Source: Bacillota bacterium (GTDB taxonomy: Bacteria; Bacillota_A; Clostridia; Lachnospirales; Lachnospiraceae). Taken from it: a stretch of 21,674 nt of DNA. The notes below the pieces were generated by a model, which was not told the origin of the DNA, searched no databases, and saw nothing but the letters and a program-made list of their open reading frames with translations. Within the stretch, counting starts at the first letter, position 1; each line of letters begins with the position of its first letter. The position numbers and the translations under genes are program-made. Positions 1 through 8,700 of this stretch are shown one piece after another. Location: positions 1 to 21,674 of the forward strand of contig JAEZSL010000040.1 in assembly GCA_023443925.1 (NCBI GenBank), read 5' to 3'.

Positions 1-33
1 GATAAATTAGTATTCAAAAAAATGTTTTAAATA

Positions 34-62
34 TTGACAATTAAAACTCATGTTGTTAAAAT
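34..62 (+). promoter_or_regulatory. sigma-A promoter of ilvN
   Basis: A perfect TTGACA -35 box (34-39) and a TAAAAT -10 box (57-62) are separated by exactly 17 bp. Transcription would start near 69, about 35 nt before the ilvN ATG, so ilvN can be transcribed on its own rather than only from an upstream ilvB. Confidence 0.8.
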
Positions 63-103
63 GAATACAATTTAAATACAAAAAAATCTGTTTGGAGGCT
101 CTG

Positions 104-610
104 ATGAAAAAGATGGTGTTATCAATACTGGTGGATAATACAGCCGGCGTTTTAAGTCATGTATCCGGTTTATTCAGCAGATGAGGTTATAATATTGACA
201 GTTTAACAGTTGGCGAAACCCAGGATCCTGCTTTTTCAAGAATGACCGTCGTGGTTAACGGTGATGATCAGATACTGGAACAGATCAGAAAACAGCTGCT
301 GAAACTGGAGGATGTCAGGGAGATAAGGGAATTACTGCCTGAGGAGTCTGTATGCCGGGAGTTAATATTGGTTAAAGTGTTATCTACCGTAAAAGAAAGA
401 CAGGCAATCATTGCAGTGGCAGATATTTTCCGTGCTAAAATCGTTGATGTTGCCATGGAATCGCTGATGATTGAGTTAACCGGCAATCAGGCGAAAATTG
501 ATGCATTTATAAAATTACTGGAAGGATATACAATCAAAGAGATTGTAAGAACAGGAATTACCGGTCTTACAAGAGGATCGGGAGATATTGCCGATTATCT
601 GGATGATTGA
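104..610 (+). pseudogene. ilvN: acetolactate synthase small (regulatory) subunit, interrupted by an in-frame TGA
   Basis: IlvN binds the catalytic subunit IlvB, raises its activity and gives feedback inhibition by valine. A GGAGG at 94-98 precedes the ATG at 104. The reading frame runs 168 codons, the normal family length. It starts MKKMVLSILVDNTAGVLSHV, continues SGLFSR, then hits TGA at 182-184 (codon 27), and resumes GYNIDSLTVGETQDPAFSRM through to YLDD. IlvN proteins normally read FSRRGYNIDSLTVGET here, so the TGA sits exactly on the second Arg of a conserved pair; a single C-to-T change from CGA would explain it. Both halves are otherwise intact: the N-terminal ACT domain (about residues 1-75) and the C-terminal domain. 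A restart at ATG 242 would lose the first half of the ACT domain and has no ribosome site at normal spacing. Recent nonsense mutation, sequencing error and readthrough are all possible. Family identity is very secure; functional state is not. Confidence 0.85.
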
Positions 611-633
611 TATGTCAGAGACGACGGTTAATA

Positions 634-660
634 ACGCCTGCATATATGCAGGCGGTGTTA
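634..660 (+). terminator. hairpin between ilvN and ilvC
   Basis: An inverted repeat CGCCTGCAT/ATGCAGGCG (635-654) forms a GC-rich stem 25 nt after the ilvN stop. The following bases (GGTGTTATTTAAATTT) are only partly T-rich. It may be a weak terminator or attenuator that lets part of the transcript reach ilvC. Confidence 0.5.
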
Positions 661-745
661 TTTAAATTTAGACTTTAACAAGTTAAATGGGTAAAGATAA
701 AACTTTGATTATTTCAAAGAGTGGTGACACTTTTTACAATAATAA

Positions 746-1783
<1,038 letters not shown>

Positions 1784-1808
1784 TAATAAAACTGATCGAG
1801 AATAGGTA

Positions 1809-1888
1809 AGTCTGTCTTTTATTTATAATTTTTGCATTTCCGGTATGAGGATGCGGCTGAAATTATAAATACAGGACAGGCTTTTTTT
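1809..1888 (+). terminator. rho-independent terminator of ilvC
   Basis: A long inverted repeat begins 25 nt after the ilvC stop. AGTCTGTC plus TATTTATAATTT on the left (1809-1832) pairs with AAATTATAAATA plus GACAGGCT on the right (to 1882), with a short internal mismatch. A run of seven T follows (1882-1888). The loop of about 25 nt has its own small GCAT/ATGC dyad. Confidence 0.85.
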
Positions 1889-1984
1889 CATTTAACTGGA
1901 TTGATGACATAAAGAGCATCACAGATATGCTGTGAAAAATTTAGAATAATAATACAGGAAAAACCTGCCAATACCAAAATCTCA

Positions 1985-2013
1985 TTGTTACCGTATCATT
2001 AATATTGTACAAT
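1985..2013 (+). promoter_or_regulatory. probable sigma-A promoter of mutY
   Basis: TTGTTA (1985-1990) and TACAAT (2008-2013) are spaced by 17 bp. A start near 2020 would give mutY a leader of about 200 nt. Confidence 0.55.
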
Positions 2014-2109
2014 AGAGAGTACAGGATTAATCGGTTTAAGCTTATTGCTGTATAGGCCGGCTTTAAAGAAGTTATTCATTCTAATATACACTATAATAAG
2101 CCAAAGATA

Positions 2110-2151
2110 TCAGGATCTTTAAAGCGAAAGCAGTAAAAACGTAGATCCTGA
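2110..2151 (+). repeat. inverted repeat in the mutY leader
   Basis: TCAGGATCT (2110-2118) and AGATCCTGA (2143-2151) are perfectly complementary over 9 bp, with a 24-nt purine-rich loop. There is no T run after it, so it is not a standard terminator. Confidence 0.55.
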
Positions 2152-2223
2152 AGGCAAAGCATAAAAATTCTGATAACCCTTATAATAACTATCAGTGATA
2201 AATACATAGCATGGAGACACACA

Positions 2224-3303
2224 ATGAATTACGATTATAAAGAAACAGTCAGTTATTTACTGGACTGGTATGATAACAATGCCAGGATATTACCCTGGAG
2301 GGAAAATCCAAAACCTTATTATGTCTGGGTTTCTGAAATTATGCTGCAGCAGACCAGGGTGGAGGCGGTTAAATTTTATTTTGACCGTTTTACCACCGTC
2401 CTACCCGATATAAAATCTCTGGCAGAAACAGAAGAAGAAAGATTGATGAAATTATGGGAAGGTTTGGGGTATTATAACCGGGCCAGAAATCTGCAAAAGG
2501 CTGCAAAAATCATTATGGAGGAACATGCAGGTGCCATGCCTGCGGATTATAATAGTTTGTTAAATCTGCCGGGGATCGGCTCCTATACAGCCGGTGCTAT
2601 TGCCTCCATTGCTTTTCAGATTCCGGAACCGGCAGTTGATGGAAATGTACTGCGGGTTATGAAACGCATAGCAGGTAGTTTTGATGATATTACAAAAGCG
2701 CCGGTAAAGAAGGAATTGGAGCAGGATATAAGGGAGATTATACCGGCAGACAGGCCGGGTGATTTTAACCAGGCACTTATGGAACTAGGCGCAATGGTTT
2801 GTATTCCCAACGGAAAGCCTTTGTGCATGAAGTGTCCGGTTATGCATTTATGCAAAGCCTACCGTGACAAGACAGAATTGAGTATTCCGGTTAAACCACC
2901 TAAAAAACCAAGAAAAGTGGAAGAAAAAACAATACTGCTGATAGAAAAAAACAGGGAATATGCCATAAGAAAAAGGGCGGACAAGGGGTTGCTGGCAGGT
3001 CTTTGGGAGCTGCCGTTTCTGGAGGGAAAGTTAGCGTTACCTGCTGTAGAGGATATACTTCTAAAGCAAGGGGTTAGGATTTCGAAGATTGAACCCCTGG
3101 GTGATGCAAAACATATCTTTTCCCATGTCGAATGGCATATGACAGGTTATTATATCAGACTGGATGAGGATTTTGCAGTTTTCGAAGATAATATATATCT
3201 GCCGGAGCGGGATAACAGGTTGGTATGGGCCGGCAAAAAAAATATTGATGATAACTATACCTTACCCAGTGCATTTGAAAAATACCGAAACTTTATAGAA
3301 TAA
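2224..3303 (+). CDS. mutY: A/G-specific adenine DNA glycosylase
   Basis: MutY removes adenine mispaired with 8-oxoguanine. The 359-aa protein has the normal two-domain form. The N-terminal helix-hairpin-helix domain shows LPWRENPKPYYVWVSEIMLQ, then QTRVE with the catalytic Glu near residue 47, and LPGIGSYTAGAIASIAF followed by VDGNVLRV with the catalytic Asp near residue 139. The iron-sulfur cluster cysteines follow in CIPNGKPLC-MK-C-PVMHL-C, spaced CX7CX2CX5C rather than the textbook CX6CX2CX5C. The C-terminal NUDIX-like domain has LLAGLWELPF and the FSH motif (IFSHVEWHM) that reads 8-oxoguanine. GGAG at 2213-2216 is 7 nt before the ATG. It appears to have its own promoter, with the VOC gene 67 nt downstream. 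Confidence 0.96.
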   Translation: MNYDYKETVSYLLDWYDNNARILPWRENPKPYYVWVSEIMLQQTRVEAVKFYFDRFTTVLPDIKSLAETEEERLMKLWEGLGYYNRARNLQKAAKIIMEEHAGAMPADYNSLLNLPGIGSYTAGAIASIAFQIPEPAVDGNVLRVMKRIAGSFDDITKAPVKKELEQDIREIIPADRPGDFNQALMELGAMVCIPNGKPLCMKCPVMHLCKAYRDKTELSIPVKPPKKPRKVEEKTILLIEKNREYAIRKRADKGLLAGLWELPFLEGKLALPAVEDILLKQGVRISKIEPLGDAKHIFSHVEWHMTGYYIRLDEDFAVFEDNIYLPERDNRLVWAGKKNIDDNYTLPSAFEKYRNFIE

Positions 3304-3370
3304 ATATAAGTGCATAATTTTTAAAAGAATCTCGATACTATACAAATAAATAAAGCAGAGGAGAATGCCT

Positions 3371-3799
3371 ATGGCCGTAAATATTTATCTTACTTTTAAC
3401 GGGAATTGCAGAGAAGCAGTAGAATATTATGCTGAGGTTTTCGGTACCCAAAAGCCTCAGATTCTGTCGCTGGGTGATGTACCGGAAAATACAGAGTATC
3501 CGGTTTCGGAAGAAGAAAAGCAGTTAATTATGCACGCAAGGCTTAACATCAATGGGAGTGATATCATGTTTTCAGATAATGTAGGCGGATTTCCCTTCAC
3601 CCAAGGAAATAATTTTAGTATTGCGGTAGTCAGCAGGAATACGGAGGATATTAAGAACTGGTTTGGAAAATTGAAAGAAGGCGGAAAGGTACGTATGGAA
3701 CTTCAGGAAACCTTTTGGAGCAAATGCTATGGTGCCATAACGGATAAATTTGGGATAGACTGGCAGTTAAGCCTTGAAGGTGATACGGCAGAACCGTAA
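3371..3799 (+). CDS. VOC-fold protein of the PhnB/YjdN type, function unknown
   Basis: This 142-aa protein begins MAVNIYLTFNGNCREAVEYY and continues AEVFGTQ, the pattern of the PhnB-like branch of the vicinal-oxygen-chelate (glyoxalase/dioxygenase) superfamily. Further family marks are MHARLNINGSDIMFSDN in the middle and WSKCYGAITDKFGIDWQLS at the end. Members of this branch are mostly uncharacterised, and a catalytic role cannot be inferred from the sequence. ATG 3371 is preferred over the in-frame ATG 3365 because GGAG at 3360-3363 is 7 nt from the former and only 1 nt from the latter. It may be read through from mutY. Confidence 0.85.
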   Translation: MAVNIYLTFNGNCREAVEYYAEVFGTQKPQILSLGDVPENTEYPVSEEEKQLIMHARLNINGSDIMFSDNVGGFPFTQGNNFSIAVVSRNTEDIKNWFGKLKEGGKVRMELQETFWSKCYGAITDKFGIDWQLSLEGDTAEP

Positions 3800-3890
3800 T
3801 ATATTCAAAGCCTGAGAAGTAGAAAAACGCTAAAACGTTATATGTGCAATAAAACATTATAGCAATGAACCGTTATATAATAATCAGCAA

Positions 3891-3991
3891 GGGTTGCAGA
3901 ATAGTTTATTTACCAAGTAAGAGGGCTCAAACGCAGCAAATACGGAGCCCCATTTCAAGGTATTTACAACGGTTTTGCAGCCCTATTTCTT
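3891..3991. terminator. nested inverted repeats between convergent VOC and LysR genes
   Basis: An inner stem GGGCTC/GAGCCC (3923-3928 with 3945-3950) lies inside an outer pairing GGGTTGCAGAA (3891-3901) with TTTTGCAGCCC (3973-3983), which needs some G-U pairs. On the plus strand the outer arm is followed by TATTTCTTTTTTTT, a good termination run that overlaps the last codons of the LysR gene. The inner stem could serve the minus-strand transcript. Confidence 0.6.
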
Positions 3992-4975
3992 TTTTTTATC
4001 ATGCAGGAAAGCCTCATTCTTATAGAACCGGATAAACTTCTGCAGGGAATCGGACAACTGAAAACTATTTAGATATGCGAAGCCCACCTCTCTCGTTCCG
4101 AGTGGTTTCTCCAGAGGAATTTCAATCAGGCTGCCTTCCTCCAGGTCTTTTTTTATAAACTCCTTGATAACACAGGAAACTCCCAAACCTATTCTGGCAA
4201 ATTCTATTAACAGATCAATATTACTTACTTCCAGTATTTGATTCGTTTCAATTTGATTTCTGGTAAAATAATCCTCAATATATAATCTGGTCATGTTTTT
4301 TTCATCCAGAAGCATGACATTAGCGCTCTTAAATATGTCGGCAGATAACATGGCCAAAGGAGAATCACCGGAAATCAGTGCCGTACTGCCGGAATTCAGT
4401 GCCGTACTACCGGAATTCTGAGAAGATTCCCTTACCCTTAAGTTATCCAAATAAGCCTCCGTGGCGACAAAAACATCTTCTATTTGCCCGACAGTATAGT
4501 AATCCAGGTTTTTTAAGTCGGCAGGTTTACCAATCAGCCCAATATCCAGTTTACCCCGCTCTAATAAATCCAGGGTCTGAAACGTTGACTGGCATTCAAT
4601 GGTTACTTTAATGTGTGGGTGGGATGATACAAAACGCTTTAAATATGGCAGCAGGATATATTTGCACAAAGTTGTGCTGACTCCGATCCGAATGTGACCG
4701 ATGCCCAGTTCATTAATGCGTTTGATGTTCGTTTCGCCCTGGGTCAGGGTATCAAAGGCGGACTTAGTGTACTCATATAACATGGTTCCTTCCTCAGTTA
4801 AATGTACTCCTCTTGAGGTTCTGGCAAATAAAATAATACCAAGGTTTTCTTCCAGTTTCGTTATGGATTTACTGATAGCGGGCTGGCTGATGTATAATTC
4901 CTTTGCGGCTTTTGAAATATTACCTGTTTTTGCCACCGTGTTGAAAATATGATAAAGGGATAAGTTTTGTTCCAT
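3983..4975 (-). CDS. LysR-family transcriptional regulator, probably of leuB
   Basis: The N-terminal winged helix-turn-helix (about residues 1-60) reads YHIFNTVAKTGNISKAAKEL then YISQPAISKSITKLEENLGI, a typical LysR pattern. The effector-binding domain begins with HIRIGVSTTLCKYILLPYL. An AAGGAGG lies 8 nt before the ATG. The protein is 330 aa, longer than the usual ~300. The extra length is a Ser/Gly/Thr/Ala/Leu stretch near residues 180-205 encoded by a 21-bp tandem repeat, in the effector domain. The gene is divergent from leuB, and a perfect T-N11-A dyad lies between them, so regulation of leuB is the simplest reading. The effector is unknown; a leucine-pathway intermediate such as alpha-isopropylmalate is a guess from LeuO/IlvY-like precedents. 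Confidence 0.93.
   Translation of the reverse strand: MEQNLSLYHIFNTVAKTGNISKAAKELYISQPAISKSITKLEENLGIILFARTSRGVHLTEEGTMLYEYTKSAFDTLTQGETNIKRINELGIGHIRIGVSTTLCKYILLPYLKRFVSSHPHIKVTIECQSTFQTLDLLERGKLDIGLIGKPADLKNLDYYTVGQIEDVFVATEAYLDNLRVRESSQNSGSTALNSGSTALISGDSPLAMLSADIFKSANVMLLDEKNMTRLYIEDYFTRNQIETNQILEVSNIDLLIEFARIGLGVSCVIKEFIKKDLEEGSLIEIPLEKPLGTREVGFAYLNSFQLSDSLQKFIRFYKNEAFLHDKKKK
4371..4418 (-). repeat. 21-bp in-frame tandem repeat inside the LysR gene
   Basis: Units 4371-4391 and 4392-4412 differ at only two positions, and a third partial unit (GAATTC) follows at 4413-4418. Because 21 is a multiple of three, each unit adds seven residues, read as (N/I)SGSTAL in the protein, so copy number can change without a frameshift. 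Confidence 0.85.
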
Positions 4976-5087
4976 CTGTTTAACCTCCTTTTATGAAGAA
5001 CAGGCTCTTTGCGATTTATTTCCTGATAGTATGTTCGTGAATCTGCAATCGGGAAAGTGCTGCAGTGCCATAGCTGTTTACTGCTTG

Positions 5088-5106
5088 TTATAACCTGAAG
5101 TTATAA
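5088..5106 (+). promoter_or_regulatory. LysR-type operator (T-N11-A dyad) upstream of leuB
   Basis: TTATAAC (5088-5094) and GTTATAA (5100-5106) form a perfect 7-bp dyad around CTGAA. The inner part fits the LysR-type T-N11-A rule (TAACCTGAAGTTA). Its centre at 5097 is about 65 bp before the predicted leuB transcription start, the classic place of a LysR recognition site. Confidence 0.65.
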
Positions 5107-5126
5107 TAAATATTCTTAATATGTAT

Positions 5127-5155
5127 TTCAATTATAGCAAAGGATATGCTAAAAT
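5127..5155 (+). promoter_or_regulatory. promoter of leuB with extended -10
   Basis: A weak -35 TTCAAT (5127-5132), a 17-bp spacer and TGCTAAAAT (extended -10, hexamer 5150-5155) predict a start near 5162. A weak -35 fits an activator-dependent promoter. A second dyad TAGCA/TGCTA (5135-5139 with 5147-5151) lies between the boxes. Confidence 0.6.
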
Positions 5156-5244
5156 AGCAATAACAAAGATAAAACATTCTTATAAAGCATATTATCTTAA
5201 ACGGAATAAATTTATCTCAAACGGTGAACGAAAGGAAGAGGGTC

Positions 5245-6327
5245 ATGGAATACAACATAGCAGTTATACCAGGAGATGGTATCGGACCGGAAATCATAAC
5301 GGAAGCGAAAAAAGTTTTAGATAAGGTGGGAGATAAATTCGGACATAGTTTTAATTATACGGAGGTGTTAATGGGAGGGGTTTCCATTGACGCTGCCGGA
5401 GTACCGCTTACGGAGGAAGCCCTTCAGACCGCTAAGACAAGTGACTCCGTTCTCCTTGGAGCAGTGGGAGGCAAAGTCGGACAGTCGAATTGGTACAGCC
5501 TTCCGCCCCATCAAAGGCCGGAAGCCGGTTTACTGGCTATCCGCAAAGGGCTGGAGCTATATGCAAATATCAGACCTGCCGTATTATTTGATGAGCTAAA
5601 AGGAGCATGTCCGCTGAAGGAAGAGATTACCGGTGACGGCTTTGAATTTGTAGTGGTGAGAGAACTGACCGGCGGACTTTATTTCGGAGAGCGTAAAACC
5701 TATATGGAAAATGGCATACGGAAAGCTCTGGATACTTTAGTATACGATGAAAATGAAATACGCAGAATTGCTAAATGGGGATTTGAGATAGCCCGCAAAA
5801 GAAATAAAAAGGTATGCAGCGTGGATAAAGCAAATGTAATAGATTCCTCCAGGCTTTGGAGACAGGTTGTGAAAGAAGTTTCAGCTGATTATCCGGATGT
5901 GGAATTAACGGATATGTTAGTCGATAACTGTGCCATGCAGCTTGTAAAAGATCCGAAGCAGTTTGATGTAATCCTAACGGAGAATATGTTTGGTGATATA
6001 TTATCCGATGAAGCCAGTATGGTTACCGGTTCCATCGGTATGTTAGCCTCCGCCAGCCTTGGCGATACGAAACTAGGGTTATACGAACCAAGTCACGGTT
6101 CCGCTCCGGATATTGCAGGGGAAAACAAAGCGAATCCCATTGCAACGATTTTATCCGCCGCTATGATGCTGCGGTATTCCTTTGATTTGGAAGAAGAGGC
6201 GGCTCGTATTGAAGCGGCAGTAAAGACAGTTCTTAAAAAAGGTTACCGCACCGTTGATATCATGACGGAGGGAAAAAAACTTGTCGGAACCAGAGAGATG
6301 GGAGACTGTATTATAGCCGAGATATGA
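5245..6327 (+). CDS. leuB: 3-isopropylmalate dehydrogenase
   Basis: LeuB oxidises and decarboxylates 3-isopropylmalate to 2-oxoisocaproate with NAD+ and Mg2+, the third step of the leucine branch. I chose ATG 5245 ([17 protein letters not shown], 360 aa): a GGAAGAGG at 5234-5241 lies just upstream, and the in-frame GTG at 5224 would add seven atypical residues. Family marks in order: GDGIGPEI; the arginine-rich substrate region [64 protein letters not shown] then [13 protein letters not shown] with metal-binding Asp residues; and [20 protein letters not shown] for the NAD site. It is divergent from the LysR gene. A 203-nt gap follows before leuC. Confidence 0.97.
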   Translation: MEYNIAVIPGDGIGPEIITEAKKVLDKVGDKFGHSFNYTEVLMGGVSIDAAGVPLTEEALQTAKTSDSVLLGAVGGKVGQSNWYSLPPHQRPEAGLLAIRKGLELYANIRPAVLFDELKGACPLKEEITGDGFEFVVVRELTGGLYFGERKTYMENGIRKALDTLVYDENEIRRIAKWGFEIARKRNKKVCSVDKANVIDSSRLWRQVVKEVSADYPDVELTDMLVDNCAMQLVKDPKQFDVILTENMFGDILSDEASMVTGSIGMLASASLGDTKLGLYEPSHGSAPDIAGENKANPIATILSAAMMLRYSFDLEEEAARIEAAVKTVLKKGYRTVDIMTEGKKLVGTREMGDCIIAEI

Positions 6328-6530
6328 TGCTGAAAATTGAATGCCGAAATAACTCGGTTAACATCTGGCCAGGTTAATAAACTGGTTGAAACCATACCTG
6401 ATATATATTATCTGTAAAAAGATAAGGCTGCCGGGAGGTTTCGGCTGCTGAAAGCAAGTAAATATAAAGGTTAACCGATGGAATAGGTTGACAAAACATA
6501 TAAAGAACTACTAAAACAGGAGGATATAGT

Positions 6531-7796
6531 ATGGGAATGACAATGACTCAAAAAATTCTGGCAGCCCACGCTGGACTTAAGAAAGTGGCAGCCGGGCAGT
6601 TGATTGAAGCTGATCTGGATATGGTCCTTGGAAATGACGTAACAGCCCCCGTAGCAATTCATGAAATGGAACGGGTGAATAAAAAAGGAGTGTTCGATAA
6701 AGATAAGATTGCCTTGGTGCCGGATCATTTTACTCCCAATAAGGACATTAAATCAGCAGAACATTGTAAATGTATGAGGGATTTTGCAATGGAACATGAA
6801 ATTACCAACTATTTTGAAATCGGTGAAATGGGTATTGAACACGCTCTCTTACCGGAAAAAGGTTTGGTTGTGGCAGGGGATGCGGTTATCGGAGCAGATT
6901 CTCATACCTGTACATATGGCGCTTTAGGAGCCTTTTCCACCGGTGTGGGAAGTACGGATATGGCAGCCGGAATGGTTACCGGAAAAGCCTGGTTTAAAGT
7001 TCCCTCCGCTATTAAGTTTGTTTTAACCGGAAAGCTGTCCCCCTGGGTGAGCGGAAAAGATGTTATCCTGCATATCATCGGTATGATCGGAGTTGACGGG
7101 GCATTGTATAAATCCATGGAATTTACCGGTGACGGTATAGCCAGCCTGAGTATGGATGACCGTTTCACTATGGCAAACATGGCAATCGAAGCCGGAGCGA
7201 AAAATGGTATATTTCCGGTGGATGATAAAGCGGTGGAATATATAAATGAGCATTCTATAAAACCATATAAAATATATGAAGCAGATGAAGATGCGGAATA
7301 TGACGAGACATATGTAATTGATCTGGAGACCTTAAAGCCTACGGTGGCTTTTCCCCACCTTCCGGAAAACACCAGAACCATTGACAATGTTGGTGAGATA
7401 AAGATAGATCAGGTAGTAATCGGCTCCTGTACCAATGGCAGGATTGATGATCTGAGAATCGCGGCCAGGGTACTGGAAGGTAAGAAAGTTGCCAAAGGCA
7501 TGAGAGTTATTATATTCCCGGCCACCCAGGCAATTTATCTGAAAGCTCTGGAAGAAGGACTTATCACAACGTTTATTAAAGCCGGAGCCGTTGTAAGCAC
7601 ACCTACATGTGGCCCCTGCCTTGGCGGACATATGGGTATTCTGGCGGCAGGTGAAAGAGCGGTTGCCACAACGAACCGTAATTTTGTCGGAAGAATGGGA
7701 CATGTGGAATCGGAAGTTTATCTTGCCAGCCCGGCAGTTGCGGCAGCAAGTGCCATAACCGGTAAGATATCCGGCCCCAGCGAATTGGGATTATAA
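6531..7796 (+). CDS. leuC: 3-isopropylmalate dehydratase large subunit
   Basis: LeuC carries the 4Fe-4S cluster and, with LeuD, converts 2-isopropylmalate to 3-isopropylmalate. The 421-aa length fits the shorter LeuC/HacA-type class. The motifs [32 protein letters not shown] and [13 protein letters not shown] supply the three cluster cysteines. AGGAGG at 6518-6523 is 7 nt before ATG 6531; ATG 6537 in the same frame is a less likely alternative. The stop codon overlaps the leuD ribosome site, so the two subunits are co-translated closely. Confidence 0.97.
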   Translation: MGMTMTQKILAAHAGLKKVAAGQLIEADLDMVLGNDVTAPVAIHEMERVNKKGVFDKDKIALVPDHFTPNKDIKSAEHCKCMRDFAMEHEITNYFEIGEMGIEHALLPEKGLVVAGDAVIGADSHTCTYGALGAFSTGVGSTDMAAGMVTGKAWFKVPSAIKFVLTGKLSPWVSGKDVILHIIGMIGVDGALYKSMEFTGDGIASLSMDDRFTMANMAIEAGAKNGIFPVDDKAVEYINEHSIKPYKIYEADEDAEYDETYVIDLETLKPTVAFPHLPENTRTIDNVGEIKIDQVVIGSCTNGRIDDLRIAARVLEGKKVAKGMRVIIFPATQAIYLKALEEGLITTFIKAGAVVSTPTCGPCLGGHMGILAAGERAVATTNRNFVGRMGHVESEVYLASPAVAAASAITGKISGPSELGL

Positions 7797-7810
7797 GGAG
7801 GATGCAAAAA

Positions 7811-8293
7811 ATGAAAGCATATGGAACAGTACACAAATACGGTGATAATGTAGATACCGACGTAATTATTCCTGCAAGATACTTAAATTCATCCGATCCA
7901 AAAGAACTGGCTAAAAAATGCATGGAAGATATCGATCCTGAATTTGTAGGAAGAGTTAAAGCCGGTGATATTATAGTGGCAAACAAGAATTTTGGCTGCG
8001 GTTCGTCCAGAGAACATGCACCCATTGCCATAAAAGCAGCAGGAATCAGCTGTGTAATAGCCGAGACTTTTGCAAGAATTTTTTTCCGCAATGCAATTAA
8101 TATCGGACTTCCTATTATAGAATGTCCGGAAGCGGCAAAAGCAATTGAAGCCGGTGATGAAGTGGAAATTGATTTTGATAACGGTATGATTTATGACATT
8201 ACCAAAGGAACCAGTTATCAGGGCCAGCCCTTTCCTGAATTCATGCAGAAAATAATTAAAGCAGAAGGATTAATTAATTATATCAACGGCTGA
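7811..8293 (+). CDS. leuD: 3-isopropylmalate dehydratase small subunit
   Basis: LeuD is the swivelling subunit that completes the isopropylmalate isomerase active site. ATG 7811 ([20 protein letters not shown], 160 aa) is chosen because AAGGAGG at 7795-7801 is 9 nt away; the in-frame ATG 7802 abuts that site. The motifs [34 protein letters not shown] and [17 protein letters not shown] are diagnostic. The gap from the leuC stop is only 14 nt, so translational coupling is likely. Confidence 0.97.
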   Translation: MKAYGTVHKYGDNVDTDVIIPARYLNSSDPKELAKKCMEDIDPEFVGRVKAGDIIVANKNFGCGSSREHAPIAIKAAGISCVIAETFARIFFRNAINIGLPIIECPEAAKAIEAGDEVEIDFDNGMIYDITKGTSYQGQPFPEFMQKIIKAEGLINYING

Positions 8294-8505
8294 TTAAAAT
8301 AATATTTAAATTCGGTTATCAATCGGATTATCGGGCAGTAACAGAAGATATCATTGGATATCAGTCATGGATAAATGCATGTTGTTTTGCTAACAGATTA
8401 ATCCCCACAAATATCGGTATAATATCAATATAAGTATAAATAAGAATAATTAAGAATTAACTGAATTGACCATTAAATTCAGTACTATCAATTAATAAAT
8501 AAATG

Positions 8506-8556
8506 AAACGGCAAGCTTCCTAAGGTATAATTTCGCTGGAAGCCTGCCGTTTTATT
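8506..8556 (+). terminator. rho-independent terminator of the leu genes
   Basis: AAACGGCA-A-GCTTCC pairs with GGAAGC-C-TGCCGTTT, a stem of about 14 bp broken by one A/C mismatch, with a 17-nt loop and a T-rich tail (CCGTTTTATTATAT). A-tracts before and T-tracts after suggest it may work in both directions. Confidence 0.85.
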
Positions 8557-8626
8557 ATATAGTAATTATTCCGGTATTTATTTGCATAAAGGTATGTGAA
8601 GTTAACATAAGATTATTCTATATCGG

Positions 8627-8655
8627 TTGTATTAAGAAACAAAAAGTGGTAAAAT
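8627..8655 (+). promoter_or_regulatory. sigma-A promoter of degV
   Basis: TTGTAT (8627-8632) and TAAAAT (8650-8655) are 17 bp apart. The predicted start near 8662 leaves ATG 8665 without room for a ribosome site, supporting ATG 8701 as the true start. Confidence 0.75.
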
Positions 8656-8700
8656 ATATTAAAAATGGGTTATCCAAATACTTTAGAAGCAGGGTGGACT

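Larger units (their letters stand above)
1889..2223. other. gene-free region upstream of mutY
   Basis: No convincing reading frame is visible on either strand. The region holds a small perfect dyad TCACAG/CTGTGA with a 5-nt loop (1919-1935), a promoter-like pair at 1985-2013, a wide 9-bp inverted repeat (2110-2151) and a dyad CTGATA/TATCAG (2170-2195) just before the mutY ribosome site. I recognise no riboswitch family. Confidence 0.6.
8294..8700. other. leuD-degV intergenic region
   Basis: No reading frame is supported. It holds a perfect 8-bp dyad ACTGAATT/AATTCAGT (8460-8483) without a T run, the leuD-side terminator (8506-8556) and the degV promoter (8627-8655). The first 160 nt contain only AT-rich sequence with a short GATATC-ATTG-GATATC dyad near 8347-8362. 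Confidence 0.6.

Noticed and set aside
242..610. Separate short IlvN starting at ATG 242
   Set aside because: No ribosome site at normal spacing, and upstream codons in the same frame match IlvN back to ATG 104, so this is the downstream part of an interrupted gene.
674..702. Promoter for ilvC (TTTAAC with ATAAAA)
   Set aside because: Match to consensus is poor in both boxes; ilvC may depend on read-through past the hairpin at 634-660.
2181..2186. TATAAT just before mutY as a second promoter
   Set aside because: No acceptable -35 lies 16-18 bp upstream; the six bases occur by chance often in such AT-rich DNA.
6488..6516. TTGACA before leuC as a promoter
   Set aside because: The only -10 at 17 bp is CTAAAA, and transcription would start inside the leuC ribosome site, so I did not call it.
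6328..6530. T-box or leucine leader peptide between leuB and leuC
   Set aside because: No AGGGTGG-type T-box sequence, no run of Leu codons after a start, and no terminator with a T run.
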